Assembly: GCA_015680685.1 (NCBI GenBank)
Contig: MNCI01014663.1
Location: 12,808 to 76,807 of the forward strand
Direction: 5' to 3'
DNA: 64,000 nucleotides
From: Gnetum montanum
Lineage: Eukaryota > Streptophyta > Gnetopsida > Gnetales > Gnetaceae
The stretch's first letter is position 1; each line of letters starts with the position of its first letter. The notes beneath the pieces were generated by a model. It was not told the DNA's origin. It made no database searches and saw only the letters and a program-made list of their open reading frames with translations. The position numbers were made by a program, and so were the translations under genes. Below, in pieces: positions 10,741-23,800 of the stretch.

Positions 10741-13700
10741 CTACAATCTCATCATATTATCCTCATATAATTGCAATGTGTTGGCTAACTGTTCAGCTTC
10801 CTAGTAGATCTTCTCCATTCATTGCACTTGGAGACCTTCCACAACCAATTGTTGTGATAGTATTCCATGATTAATGAAAGTCTTGATAGTCTGATTCATT
10901 GAATCTAGCTCAAAGCTATCAAGCTTTCTAATAATTTCTTCTGTACTACTCTTCCCAAAGCCTAATTTGGTTAATGATTTATTTATTTCAACTAAAGCAG
11001 CTCCTACACTAGAATAAGCCTATTCGAATTCTAGCTTCTTTTGAGTAGTTTCACGCAGAATGCTTATAATAGCCATCATCATTGAGTTGAGGAAGCTTTT
11101 CTTGTATTAGTGTAGTAGCTCTCTTTTATTTGTAGCCAATTCATATAATCCATGAATCCTTCCTTCTATCTATGTGAACATGGCTTTCTTCTCTCTCATG
11201 TTTGTAATCACCTCTCCTATCACTTTAATCCATTCTTTACCATAATCCATCTCAATAATTATTTTCTTAAAGCTTGAAGGGGCAAGATGAGAGTAATCTA
11301 AAGATTTCCTCTTTCTTCCCTGTTCTAGCTCAGAGTTTATTATAGCTAACCTAAGCTATTACTTGCTCTTTAGTTTCTAATAATGATTCTTTAATAGTTA
11401 CAATTGTTCTAAGTTATTCATTCTTCTCTTTTGGGCTCTTCATTTCCCCTTATAGCTTAGACATTTCTTGCTCATTTTGTAGCAAGAACTCTTGCAACTT
11501 AGCTATCTAATTATCTACTATTTGTCCCATATCCTTAATCAGAGTAGCTATGGTATCTAACATCTCCCCGTGTGACATTGTGAGCTTTCCTATTTGTAGA
11601 ACATCTTCCTTGTACTGAAAGATGACACTAGCCTCTATCTTAGGGGTAGTAAGAAGCTTCTAGCTCAGTATAATTCTACCTTCTTTTTCTTTGATTTTAA
11701 ATTACCAAGTTGCTCCTTTCATTAAATAGCTGGAAGAGAAAGTAAGAGCTAAAAATGAGTCTTCCCCTTCTTTTTGTTGTTGCTGCTTAATTAGCTTCAA
11801 TTGTTCTTGCTCTTTCAACCTCTGTTGCTTCAATTGTTGCTACTAAAGCTCCTTTCTCCTTTGCTGTTCCAACTATTGTTGTTGTTCTTTCTCTACTCAT
11901 ACTCAATCGATTCTAGCTTTCCTTATAATCCTTACTCTAGTATATTCTTACCCATTGAGAGGAAACCTTTCATCTGGCATAGCATTTTCTGGCTCTAGCA
12001 AGTTCCTTAAGAAATGATTTTCTTCCATTATTATTAGTTGCTCTTCTGAAAAATCTTTGGCTAGAGGATGCCCCATATCCTCCATCCATATGCAAACTTC
12101 AATAACATGAATGTCACAAGTGGAGGGCAGAAACTTCATTGACAGGCTCTTCTTTAGCTATACCAGAGCTTCTCCTTGGCCTGGTTAACCTCCCTATCAG
12201 AACTCTTTAGGTATACTATGTCGGTTTCATCAGGCTGATGAACCTTCCTAGTATTTAGCATCAAATAAAATCTCCTCTATGCTAGAGGAAAACTACATTT
12301 TTCCTTGTACCTTCTGGCCATAGCCCTCAAGTGGCCAAAATTGGCCAACTCCCAAAAGCCAAATTTGAGGGGGAAAACCTCTCTATGCTTATAGTCATGT
12401 CTAAGGGGGCTTTCTCACATCTATCTCCCTACCTCCAATGCAGCCAAATATGGAGCTATGAACCTAGGTAGCTTAAAAGCTCTACCCTTGAATCTTGCTA
12501 TCAAAATATGAGTATAATAGGCATGAAGGAAAATAGCTCCATGGCACTTTCCTCTTATTTCATTGATCACCTATTGATCAACCTTTGGCTGAAAAACTCC
12601 TAAAATTAGCTTAATCAAGTGAGAATAAATTTAATTATTTAGGAATTCTAAAAATTGTGCATCAAAGAAACTCCTTTGATAGATGACTAGTAAGAAGTTA
12701 TAGCAAGGATCCTCTGGTTAGGCTCTTCTTTGTGAAGCATATCCTACAAAAATGGAAGTTCTCCTCTCTAGCTTGAGAACCTCACTTAACATGCAATCCA
12801 ATAAAAATGAATTGAGGCTTAACTAGGCTCCTTGCCCCGCAATTTTAGATAGACTCTTCTAAAAGGCATTGTTCATGAATTGTACAGGGAAGAAATGTTT
12901 ATTGTTTTCTAAAGCTACCTAGGCCCAAACATGTAAATCTAAAATAATATTTATTTCATAGCCAAAATAAAAATTTAAAGAAAAAATGAAAATTCAATGA
13001 GGAAACCTGAGCTTAGAAGCCTTTAGAATGGCTTTTTTATATCCCCATGCCTTTGCCAAGTCAGCTACAAGTAGCCTGATGGCTTTCCTTAACTCTGGGT
13101 GGCTCCAAAATCTTCCACTAAGCACTTCTTCATTGTACTAGTGAGCCTCAATCTCTATAATATCTAGCTCAATCAATCCATAGAGTTCATATGCCTTCTT
13201 AACACCGATATGAAAGAAACACTCAAGTGTTTCCTCCAAACCATAGCTTATCCTTCTCATTAAATGTCTTTGCTATTAGACAATTTAGAACATCTAGGAT
13301 TAAGTTTTCCTTGGACCTGAAACTAAGCTTATGTAGCCCTATTTTCTCATAGATCTTGCACCATTGCTCCATTAATTTTGCTGATTGCAAACCTAACTTC
13401 TCTATCAAATCATGATATGTATCATAATCAAACAAATTGGCTTCCTCTACATTCATCTCTAGGTGCACAACATCAATCCACTAACGGAGCTAACAAATGT
13501 TCAAACTATACTATTGTAGGTACTCTGAAAAGGTGAAGGTGTCAACATGTTGAAACTTTTGAGGAGCCTCCTCTTTTTCCTTGTGCAACATCTTGAACTT
13601 CTTTGGAACTTGAAGCTTTTCTATAATGTTAATGACAGCTCTATATTCTACTCTATTCTAGCTCTCAACTCTGCTTTAGCTCTGTATGTTAATAGCTATG

Positions 13701-14068
13701 TTCAAAATATGCTCAAATCCCACTCTTTAATACTTGAAGCCTTATTCTTAAATTCGCTCACTTGAAATTAGTTGTGCAATCTACTTTTTGCAAGTTTTGA
13801 TTTTGTTCAAACTATCTCATTTAAGACATAGGAGTTTAAAAACATCACCTAAAGTTAGCTTATTAAACCCTTCTCAAGCATGTTTATAATGTTGATCTTA
13901 AGCTTTACAAATCCACTTTATGATAGGATCTGATGAAATAAATTCGAGCTTCTTTTCTGCATTGATCCTATGTTATGCTATGCCTTCTTGCTAAGCTGGA
14001 TTAAAAATAAAATGCACATGTGCACCATTCTTGGTGGGCTTGAGAACTAACGTGGCTTATAGAACCAT
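10741..14068 (-). pseudogene. ORF-X: broken long reading frame upstream of F gag, no recognised family
   Basis: From an ATG at 14068 (MVL.ATLVLKPTKNGAHVHF) coding sequence can be followed on the minus strand to about 10741, roughly 1,100 codons, with about three frame changes (near 13225, 12150 and 11700) and many stops, nearly all TAG/TAA in place of Gln or Trp codons. Seen in order: a globular part (LGLQSAKLMEQWCKIYEKIG; PELRKAIRLLVADLAKAWGY; FPLKFGFWELANFGHLRAM), an acidic stretch (about 12139-11948), a Gln/Lys-rich stretch (about 11860-11760), and a long coiled-coil-like C-terminus (for example SLTKLGFGKSSTEEIIRKLD). It sits between the hairpin minisatellite and the TATA box and gag of F. 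Options are an Ogre-type ORF upstream of gag, an ORF inside a very long LTR, or the 3' ORF of a second element sharing an LTR. Confidence 0.6.
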
Positions 14069-14069
14069 T

Positions 14070-16060
14070 TTAGAATTTACTCGTAGAGCTACTTTTATAT
14101 CCCACAAACTTACTCTTCAAAATAGTTGACGTGGAAGAGCTATTTCCATGCTTATTCATAGAATTGAATTTTAGCTTCATATGTTGGTTCTACTAGCTGA
14201 TATGGAAGATGCTGACATGGCAAAATTTCTCCAAGGTCCATTTGTAGAATCAAATTTTGCCTTTACTTAACCAACTTTACAAGCTGATGTGGCAACGAGG
14301 CTAACAAGCTATTTATAGAATCTTCTATAGAGATGCTTTTATCTTTACGTACTTATTCTCATAGCCGTCAACGTGGAAGAACAATTTCCATTTACGTGAG
14401 GGGTTGATGTAGTAGAGCTATTTTGTGCTTGTATTGTAGAGCTAAGTTTTAGCTCTACAAGCATCACCTTTTCCTTCACACCAACATGGTAGTACCAATA
14501 GTGGTGTAACTTGTAAGATTTACTCCTTCACTTCTACAAATAAAGCTGACATAGTAGAGCCATTTTATAGAGTTGACTTGCATAATCATATTTTGGCTTT
14601 ATGAAGGTTTAACTCTAGATTTCCTACTTGACTATGTAGAATCATTTTCAACCTTCATTGTAGCATTAATTTCTTTTTTGAATCACAAACTTCCTTTAAA
14701 TGGAATCCACGTGTCCGATACAAAGCTAATTCTGCTTTCTCTTTCCTTTCCTTTGATGCTACAAAGCTAATTGAGTAGAGTTGTCTTGTAAGGCTAGTTT
14801 TTGGTCCCACAAGCTTCCCTCTACATGCTAATGTAGACAAACGATGACAGCTCACTGGACTATAGAGCTGGATCTTGGTTTTATAGATCTTCCTCAAGAA
14901 AGTAGCTTACATGATAGAAACCGACGTGGCAAATGCTAATGTGATAAAGTTCATTGCACAGCTACTTTGTATAGCCATATTTTTACTCTACAAGCATCAT
15001 CCTTTTTCCAACGCCAACGTGGAGAAATAAAAATAGGATTTCTTAATGAGGTTGAATTTTTTATTCTACAAGTAGCACTCTTTCCCTCAAGGATGACTTG
15101 GTAGAGCCAAAAAGCAAATACCTTGTTGAACCATTTTCCTCAAGGATGACTTGATAGAGCCAAAAAGCAAATACCTTGTAGAACCATTTTTCCACTAATC
15201 TGGAAAACTCGTTTTTTGCACTTGTTGGTAGAACCATATTCTACTTCTATGAATCTCACTTAGTTTATGTGGTAGAAGCAAGAATGCTGCTACAGAATAT
15301 AAACTTATCTTTTGTAGAGTCATTTTTTAGAACTACCTTTTGGTTCTATGAATCGAACCTCTATAAAAACTAACACAATAGAAGCTTATGTGGACTAGTT
15401 TGTTTGTAGAACAAAAATCTAACTTTAGCAACCAACTCTTCATCAAGACCCAAACATGGAAGGTGCTCTTTCATAGAACTACTTTCTAATTTTAGAAATC
15501 TAGTACCACACACAAGAAGCTAACATGGTAGAACCACTTTGTAGAGTTAATCTTTAGTTCTACGAGCTTCTTCTTTATGGCAAGGTCATTTTAAAGCTTC
15601 CTTCCAAAACCAGTTTCCCAAGTGCTGCTAACTTGCTAACTTTTCAAGAGCTGAGGTGGTGAGGTAGATTTACACGACTAACGTAGCTCGTAGAATTATT
15701 TTGTAGAATCTCTTCTTCACTATTCAAGTTATCATAAAATGATACCTATGTAGAAGAGCCAATTTGTAGAGTTGTTTTTCAACTCGACAAGCCTCTTTCA
15801 TATGACCATTAACATGGCTATAGAACCTCTTCATAGAGCTACTTTTCCACCTTACAAGCAAGTTTCTACAAGCAACACTTTAATCTTCAAGCTAACTTGG
15901 TAGAGCTATTCTTGTGTTAACCTATAGAACCCAAACTCAACTCTAATAACTTATCATTGCCTTTACGTGGCCGAACTAATCAAGGTTCTTTATAAAGCCA
16001 CTTGTTAATTCTATGATCTACTTCTTCATTCGCAAAGTGAATTTAGTAAATCGTCAAACC
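14070..16060. repeat. Degenerate minisatellite of hairpin-forming units
   Basis: About 2 kb is built from diverged units of roughly 90-110 bp of the pattern (ACGTGG)TAGAACCATTTT, then GTAGAGCTAA and its reverse complement TTAGCTCTAC, then AAGC(T/A)TC. The best stem is a perfect 10-bp inverted repeat with a 3-nt loop at 14436-14458. Weaker versions are seen near 14990, 15540 and 15770. One 53-bp stretch is a recent direct duplication (15085-15137 and 15138-15190). The array ends right at the start of ORF-X, so it may be its leader, an LTR segment or a separate satellite. Confidence 0.65.
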
Positions 16061-16469
16061 AAAATTTATGCTTAACTAGTTGATGTGGCAAAACCCCTCT
16101 TTCTAACTGAGCTCTCTCTAAAATGAGGGTTTTTGTTGTCACTCATCTATTTGTTCTAATGTCCATCACCATGAAACTAACTTTGAGCCCTGCAATTTCG
16201 TTTTTGATGAGCTCAACTTACAGTTGAGGAAATATTAAATTCAAGCCTTAACGGATTCATAAGCTATGTTCCTAATGTCCAATTGAATTAATCTGCATGA
16301 GATCTTATTTAACTTGAAAACCCTAGCTTTTTAATAACAGATCAAAAACCCTTGGAGGGGTTTGCTCACCTTCGTTACTCTTGTTTTATAGATTTTAAAA
16401 TGTGTTGAGTCTCTATTAGAGCTTTTTCTAAACTCACCATAACAAATACTAAATAGCTCAATCCCTAGT

Positions 16470-16557
16470 TTGTTCTTGCGGTAATACTCCATTTGAAAGC
16501 AAAGATCATCCTTTTGTTCTTGCGGTAATACTCCATTTGAAAGCAAAGATCATCCTT
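16470..16557. repeat. 44-bp perfect tandem duplication
   Basis: Two identical 44-bp units beginning TTGTTCTTGCGG lie at 16470-16513 and 16514-16557. Confidence 0.9.
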
Positions 16558-16907
16558 AACCCCATAAATGGTGGAAATGTTACCACAAATTACCCTTTCG
16601 AAAATAAGAGTCAAGCCCATAATTATAATTTAAAGTTGTTCCATGTCAATGGTATATTGTTGCACGAACACCATCATTAAATTTTCTCTTTATGTCAATT
16701 CAAAAAAGGAAAAAAAAGAACTTTAAAGATTAAACCCTCTTTCATTGAATAGCTTGGTTACCACTTAACCAATGCATAAGGTATCATAAAGTTTTATGTT
16801 ACTTTGTAAGAATATTTATTTTGCTATAAACAATCCTTACCATCTTGAGATTTCATGCAATCGTCCATGCACATACGTTGCAATATATGCATGTTCTCTG
16901 TAATATC

Positions 16908-16973
16908 TGAATGTAATTTCGATGTTTAGTTGAAAATGACTGAATGTAATTTCGATGTTTAGTTGAAAATGAC
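16908..16973. repeat. 33-bp perfect tandem duplication
   Basis: Two identical 33-bp units beginning TGAATGTAATTTCGATG lie at 16908-16940 and 16941-16973. Part of the unit (TTAGTTGAAAATGACAAAC) recurs near 17020. Confidence 0.9.
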
Positions 16974-17270
16974 AAACTTGGCAAAATGAACACTGAACCT
17001 CGAGGTGTTAACTCTTTTTAGTTGAAAATGACAAACTAGAGTAACATACAATTACATTCTGAATAACACACATAGAAATATAGAATTGGCATAGACCATC
17101 ATGTTAGCTTAGAATGATGCCCGGCATATTCTACGCTTGGAAGGATGCTGATAAATTTTTTTAAAAAAATTTCAGCTGGCACCTCTTACATCTTGCCTCT
17201 TTAAGAAACTGCTTAGGCTCATAATATTTGCATTCACCGACATCCGCTGAATCAACCAATCTCATTCATC

Positions 17271-17391
17271 AAAACTTGAACCAGTTATCACTTGCACGAT
17301 TCATAAACATTTATTTAAGAATCTTGGTGCATAAAACTTGAATCAGTTATCACTTGCACGATTCATACACATTTATTTAAGAATCTTGGTG
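17271..17391. repeat. 62-bp tandem duplication
   Basis: Two near-identical units beginning AAAACTTGAA(C/T)CAG start at 17271 and 17333. They differ at only a few positions. Confidence 0.88.
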
Positions 17392-17478
17392 AAATTTTCA
17401 TTTAATTTTTAATTTGGAAACAAAAAAGAAACTCCTCTTTTAATTAGAATCAGAAATTATAAATCATCTATCTGAGTT

Positions 17479-17544
17479 TCAGACCCTGGTTACAATTCTA
17501 GGCTTCTGATCTCAGACTCTGGTTACAATTCTAGGCATCTGATC
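17479..17544. repeat. 33-bp tandem duplication
   Basis: Units beginning TCAGAC start at 17479 and 17512 and share GGTTACAATTCTAGGC, with a few changes. Confidence 0.85.
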
Positions 17545-17868
17545 AATTGTTTTACCTGTGGCAACTTAGTTCAATAGGTAAAAATTCTTCACCCACCATA
17601 TCAGTGGCTTACAACATGACATTAAAAAAGCACAAACTTGCAAATTTTCCCCACCATAAATAAATAATAGTTCCTGAATGAAACTGTCCAATGATAATTA
17701 TGTTCCAAACAGGAAAAGAATCGATTGATAAACGCGGCTCATGATCCTCTTGAAAAATACAGCTACGATCTCAAAAATGAGTGAGTCACTGTCAAAGATG
17801 CAATTTTAGATCACTGCCATCTTAAATTCCTCAAACATGCTTTTAGATACGTAACTACCTCATTTCAT

Positions 17869-20800
17869 CTACTGTAGCGATACGGTCTTTCCTTCAACCA
17901 AAAATTTGGAGCAGCTTTCAAGCTGTAAACAAGCAAATCAAAACGAAACAAAAATTATTGATGACACCGTACATGTAAACAAGATATGTAGGAATAAATT
18001 TAAAATACAATATCATGCCTTCTTCCTGAAGGTTCGAGTAGCATCACGGCTAGAGGAATACTCAGATAGGAAAGAACTTGACTGGGATTGAATGTACATT
18101 TTTAAAAGTTTGATTTTCATTGTCTGACCTGGCGCCTACATACAACAAATAATTTTTGCATTCAGGAACATTAAAAAATCAGTAATGATACCTTTAGGCA
18201 TTCCTCTAGAGAAGACTTAAAATTATTTTATTCAATCCAAAATAACTTGTTACCTGCTTAAGAATCTTTCTAGAGACTTTTTTCCATTTGAATTTGGAGT
18301 TAGAAACAAGAGATGTTGTTTCCTGAGAAACAATGCTTGCACTATTGCAAGTATCTACAACAAGCTCTCTACCTTCTTTTGCTTCAATTGGAAGTACATT
18401 TGTATCTTCATCAGGTACCAAGTCATCATTAAATGATGTTTTTTTCCCTTTCCATTGGGTGCCTGCAATTTTCCTGGGCCTATCACCAATGCCAAGACCT
18501 TGTTTTCCTGTTGTTGCTTTACCCTGAAACAGTGGACAACAAATAATGGTTGAAAAAGAGTTGACAAATGGTGGTACCACAAGGCTAATCACAAAACATG
18601 GTAACCTTGTGCACGGTAAAATTAGAGGTAAATAAGCTAGTAAACCAAAATAAACAAGATAGCAAAACAAGTAATGGTTGAAAAACCGAAACTGCATTAT
18701 TTTGTTGCATCAAGTAATATATACAATCCAAATTCCGCCATTTACGTACAAGCTGATGGGATTGAAAACCCCAAAAAAAAATTGTAAAAACTACTTGTGT
18801 CCTTTAAAGCAATCTCTGTAACCGACTCATCTTTGACAAAATTTAGAGGGTTAAAAGGAAATTGCACAAAGAAATGTTATACTGTGGTAATGCTGGAAAA
18901 CCGACTTCCTTAGGGATCTGTTCTGGAAAAAAAATGAAAGGCAAAAAAAAAAACCAGATGTCATTTGAAAGTGACAAATTCAATCAGGAAATTCTTAATA
19001 TTAATATTTAAAGGAACAAATATGGAAATGTGGTCTCAATAGTAAAGGAAGACAAATGTACATAAGCACATTACGGTGCAAAACATTTCTAGGTATTAAG
19101 GAGATGATGTATGCCAAAGTGGCACAAAATGTTGAAAATTTAATGAGGAAAGAAATGGAATAGGAATATCACTAAAGTCCGGAATAGGTATACCAATACA
19201 CATAAGAATATCCGAGGAAACTGGTAAAATGTTAATCACATCATTAGATACGAACTTTACTGGATTGCATAGCAGAAAAATGTGGTGAAAAGAAAGAACA
19301 AAACCATACTAGAAACAATAAGATGCTATAGCAGTGGCAAACTTCTTATGAACAAATGTAACTAGCTGCATTATAGACAATAGATGGCACTCTGTCCACG
19401 GCTCCAAATGATACAAGATGATCAAATAATCCAATAAAAATAAGGTGTTAATTGGTCATATTTACCCTTTCGGAGAACTTTGACTACATAAGCCTAAAGC
19501 CACGGAAAGATCATTACATAAATATTCAAACCACCGTAAAAACAGAGGTATGGATTTTTAAAGGTAGAAATATTATTATCACAGGAGAATATTAATTGAA
19601 CTGAAAGGAAATCACACAGCCACAAGGAGAAAAGAAGGATCGATGAGCAAAGAAAAGGTCCAATTAGCAACCTCAATAGTAGCAAAAAGAAATTCTGAAC
19701 AAGAAAGATCAAAAAATCCTAGACAGGAAAATTTTAGCATCATCAGCGCACAGGAGTATTTTCAAAAGATAAAGAAAAGGTCCAATTAGCAACCTCCATA
19801 GTAGCAAAAAGAAATTCTGAACAAGAAAGATCAAAAAATCCTAGACAGGAAAATTTTAGCATCATCAGCGCACAGGAGTATTTTCAAAAGATCTCCTGCA
19901 AGAATAAGAATACGATAAAGAAAAAGGATTGCAATGATTTATGAAGTTCAGAAGATATTATGATTAGAGCATAAGGTTCAAATAAAAAAAATTAAAACCA
20001 TTCATCTTCCAAATTTGAGCAATCTTTCCAAGACTCTGGTCCTATCACAACCTGATACAGTTGGAGGTTTTCCATGAAATCTCCTTGAGAATATTGTAAA
20101 AATGATAGAGCTTAACCTAGAGGCACTTGTGAGGCAACAGAAAGAACCAACTATCCTACAACCAATCCGTTGGAACTTAAAAAGTGACGAAGCAATCCCC
20201 TGTGCCAATAACCAGATAACATTCACCATCAGCTGCTATCCTGAGGGACACCCCTACCATCCCTCCCTTGGAGAAAAGAAGTTCTCTGACATAATTTTTT
20301 TGCTTTTGGATTTGGACAAGTAAGATTTAAAGTCCAATGAGATTATCCTTAGGATCATAATGATCAACCATGATGAGAGGACCAAGTTTCTTTAAAAGAA
20401 ATAAATATATTCATTATACAGATATAGTTTGAACGTTAGTACTTCTAGGTAAGCTTGCTTGGCAAATTGAAATTGAAAATAAGCCTTGGATTCAGGTTGT
20501 AACCGCGAAATACCTGTATAATGATGTTCAATTCTGATTGGTCCTAACAATCATTAATACAACCTTTTTTTCGAGAAGTATGGAAAGGATAAAATCATGG
20601 TATATCCAATGCGTAAGTATAGATGAAGCTAATTACACATATAGTTTGAACTTTAGTACTTCTAAGAAAGCCCGCTTGGTAAATTGAAAATGAAAATAAG
20701 CCTTGGATTCAGGTTGTAACAGTGAAATACCTGTATAATGATGTGCAATTCTGATTGATCCTAAGAATCATTAATATAACCTTTTTTCAAGAGGTATGGA

Positions 20801-23800
20801 AAGGATAAAATCATGGTATATCCAATGGGTAAGTATAGATGAAGCTAATTACAAGACACTTTATTACAATCAGAAAATGCTTTACGGTAAGTGGCATTGT
20901 AGGGCCCTAACACCAAGGTTTAAACTACTTATGAACAAAGCTCTGTCTAATGAACTGTCTACCCACGCTTGGTGGCATGCCCAAGGTATCATTGCCTCCA
21001 CTGAATGTCCTAAATACAGAATCATGAAGATACAGATCATATTTTAATATCTCGTCCATTTACTCAAGCAGTGTAGGATATTCGACCACAGGCATTGAAA
21101 ATAAGCAAGCTTTTTAATCTCCTTGAAAAATTTAGCACAGCAATGAGATAATGTGGAAACAATCATATAAGGACATTAATGTGGAACGCTCTTTAGGATT
21201 AGCACTTTGGAAAGCAAGAAATGAACTTTTATTTCAGCAAAAAAACACAATTCAGGTGTTTCAGTATTGCTCAAGGCTTTGCATCTATTGAAAGATTTGG
21301 GTACTACAAGGCTGAAATTTCAATGACACCAAAACTGTTTTGGTTACTGTAGATGTTTTCATTTGAAGCTTATTTTATTGTATGGTATATCCACTTATTT
21401 GAAATTACGGAATTATAACTCCCTGTAACGTGATTTGTCATGAAAGACTTAGAACCAGGAAAAAAATGATATGAAAATTGTAAGCGATAAGAACAACATG
21501 TTCTAGTTAAGTCAGAGAGAATACATTTCCAAAGTTTTTAACTGGTTTGATACATCTACTGCACATGCAGTTAGCATTCTTCTTACCCCTCATTTCAAGT
21601 TTGGAAAAGGAACAACTGTAAACTGTGTCATATAAGTTTGCAATCGGCTCGCTAATGTATGCTGTGGTTTGAAGCAAGCCTAACATAGCTTATGTTGTTA
21701 GTGTTGTAAGTAGATTTAATCCAAAGTTGGACACATTGAAATGTCATGAAGTGAATTCTATGGTATTTGAAAAGAGGTCAGTCTTACACGATGCAGCTTC
21801 AAGGAGGAAATCTACAAGTAACAGGTTCTATTGATGCAGATTTTGCTGTTGATTTGGATACTAGGTGGTCTACTAAAGGTTATGCATTTACCCTTTGTGG
21901 AAGTGCTATTAGTGGTCACGATTGCTAAACTACTTGTTAATTAAAGCTTCTTATAAGTAATTCTATTATTTCCATTACTCTGTTAATGTTGACTAATCAT
22001 CATGTCTGTTTGATCTATCAACATGACTATTCTTTCTTATCTATGATTCTGATCCAACAAACTTACAACAATACAATAGAAACAGAGAAACATTATGTAT
22101 CAACTTCCATATATGTTGATATATTTTATCTATATGAATATAGCTTAAATAATCAACAAAGTGACTGTTGTAGTATTCACGGTGTATTCCAATTTCAATA
22201 TATTCTTTACTTGTAAGAGTCATCAAATTGTTTTTAGTCTCCTTGAACCTAGTGATCTAAATATCACAAAACTTCACATGGTATCGAAGCAACGTTTTAA
22301 TGCCTAAATTTACAACACTCAGATATTTGTGGTGATTGAATAGTTGGGTGTATTTACTGCTAAAGTAAGTATAAAAATGAACAGTAAAACTTTATTTATA
22401 CATTTGTTGGAATTGTGAAAACCTTAGAGCTTTTATGGTAGCAAAAGAACTTCACATTTGCAAGTTTATTGCAATTAAAATCACTTCTCTGCAAACCATT
22501 TTTGACTTGTAAGTGCTTCAAATTTGTTCCGTGGTTAGAATTTTCTGGTTTTCTTATTAAAATAATAAGAATAAATCATTCCATGATTTGTAATGCTTAT
22601 TTAAGTTGAATATGTTATTTTATGCCTTCAAAATTAGTTTGTACTTAAGGTAAATCGATACACAAGAGTTAGAATAAGCTATGCATATCAATTTTTGGCC
22701 ACTTAAGGTATTTTCAAGAAAGCCCTAACTTTTGCAAATTTCATAGCAACTGTTTGGAGAAATGGCGCATGGAGGCAGAGGACATGGACAGTCATGAGGA
22801 TTATCAAAGAGTAAGCTGGGATGTCCAAGCCTTGAGTTGGACATCTTGAGCATGCTGGGATGTCCAACCTATCATTTGCTTTGGCTTTGCTTGGACATCC
22901 ACATTGAAGGCTTGGACATCCAATACTCTGATGTCTAGGTTCTAGCCTTGGACATCCAAGACTAGGGCATTTGGACTTAGATTTGGGACATCTAGGCTAG
23001 AAGTTGTCTAGACTTTGAATTTGGCCTACTCTAATTAGATGTCTAAACTAAAGTCTGGATGTTTGGCCTGCAACTGATGTAAGAAAATATGTCTTGTTGG
23101 TGGATCGAAGGTTGTTTCCCTCCAAAACAGAAGCCAAAGAAGCATGGAGATCATTTTGGGTTTCATGTTATTCTAACCATCATTTAGAACTACATGGATC
23201 TTGATTCCTTGTGAACCTTGTCACAGGGATATGTAGGCTTGTAGAGGCACTTTGGCTTTAATGCTCATGCCACCACCCTCTCTTCAAAGTGGGGGCTTAG
23301 GACTAGATGCATTAGTATAGTAATGTGTCATAGCACTTCTAGGAAAATAGTGTGTTGTGGGCTTGATGTGTGTGCATTCGCCTTGTTGATCTAGTTGTCT
23401 AATTGATGTTTATGGTGACTCTAGTGCCTCTAACCGTTGGCTAAGAAGTTGTATGTTCTATTCTGAAAAACAGGTAAACTAAGTTGTAAAGCATAGTCCA
23501 CCTTGAATTCGCCCTCTCACAATACTACTGTTGAGACTTTAGGGTGGTGCCGATCAATGTTTTCCAAAAGTGATACCATTACAATTTGTATTAGAGCCAA
23601 AGGTTCATATTGTAAAATTAGTGGTGGTTCATGATTTGTTGCATGATCTTAGGTGAGCGATGGTGCACAAGAAGAAGAGCAAGGGTAGCCACAACTCTAG
23701 TAAGGCCCCTATTGACTTTGACCCTCATGTTGACATGGAGGAGTGTGTGCATGTCAGGGCACATGATGTGACCCCTGAACCTAAGAATATAAAAGATGAT

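Larger units (their letters stand above)
3589..16100 (-). mobile_element. Old Tat-like Ty3/gypsy element F (right boundary approximate)
   Basis: Minus-strand domains appear in the order ORF-X (14068-10741), TATA box and primer-site-like sequence, gag (from 9773), protease (about 8220-8000), extra RNase H (7645-7275), RT with RNase H (7037-5560), integrase (5360-4262) and an acidic post-integrase stretch. An additional RNase H upstream of RT, followed by a VFEDDHQIIWFF-like linker and FAWSYDHLRTFD before RT, matches a known plant Tat-type polyprotein layout. The copy is full of stops and frameshifts and its left end is interrupted by element A. The right end is uncertain: the hairpin minisatellite at 14070-16060 may be part of it. 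Confidence 0.7.
16061..17600. other. Intergenic stretch, no gene seen, rich in short tandem duplications
   Basis: No coding region is supported here. A 71-codon open frame at 16546-16331 overlaps a 44-bp tandem duplication and shows no family. Four duplications are present: 16470-16557 (44-bp unit), 16908-16973 (33 bp), 17271-17391 (62 bp) and 17479-17544 (33 bp). The right part, below 17869, probably includes the 3'UTR of the G-patch gene, but no clear AATAAA is seen and the transcript end is not defined. Confidence 0.5.

Noticed and set aside
11801-11998. Leucine-rich plus-strand frame as a membrane protein
   Set aside because: It is the antisense of the Gln/Lys-rich part of ORF-X (CTT/TTG against CAA/AAG codons).
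18206-18697. 163-codon open frame with a hydrophobic N-terminus, as an independent membrane protein
   Set aside because: Residues before GKATTGKQ are translated intron 8 and those after ILKQ are intron 9. Only 18523-18254 is real exon.
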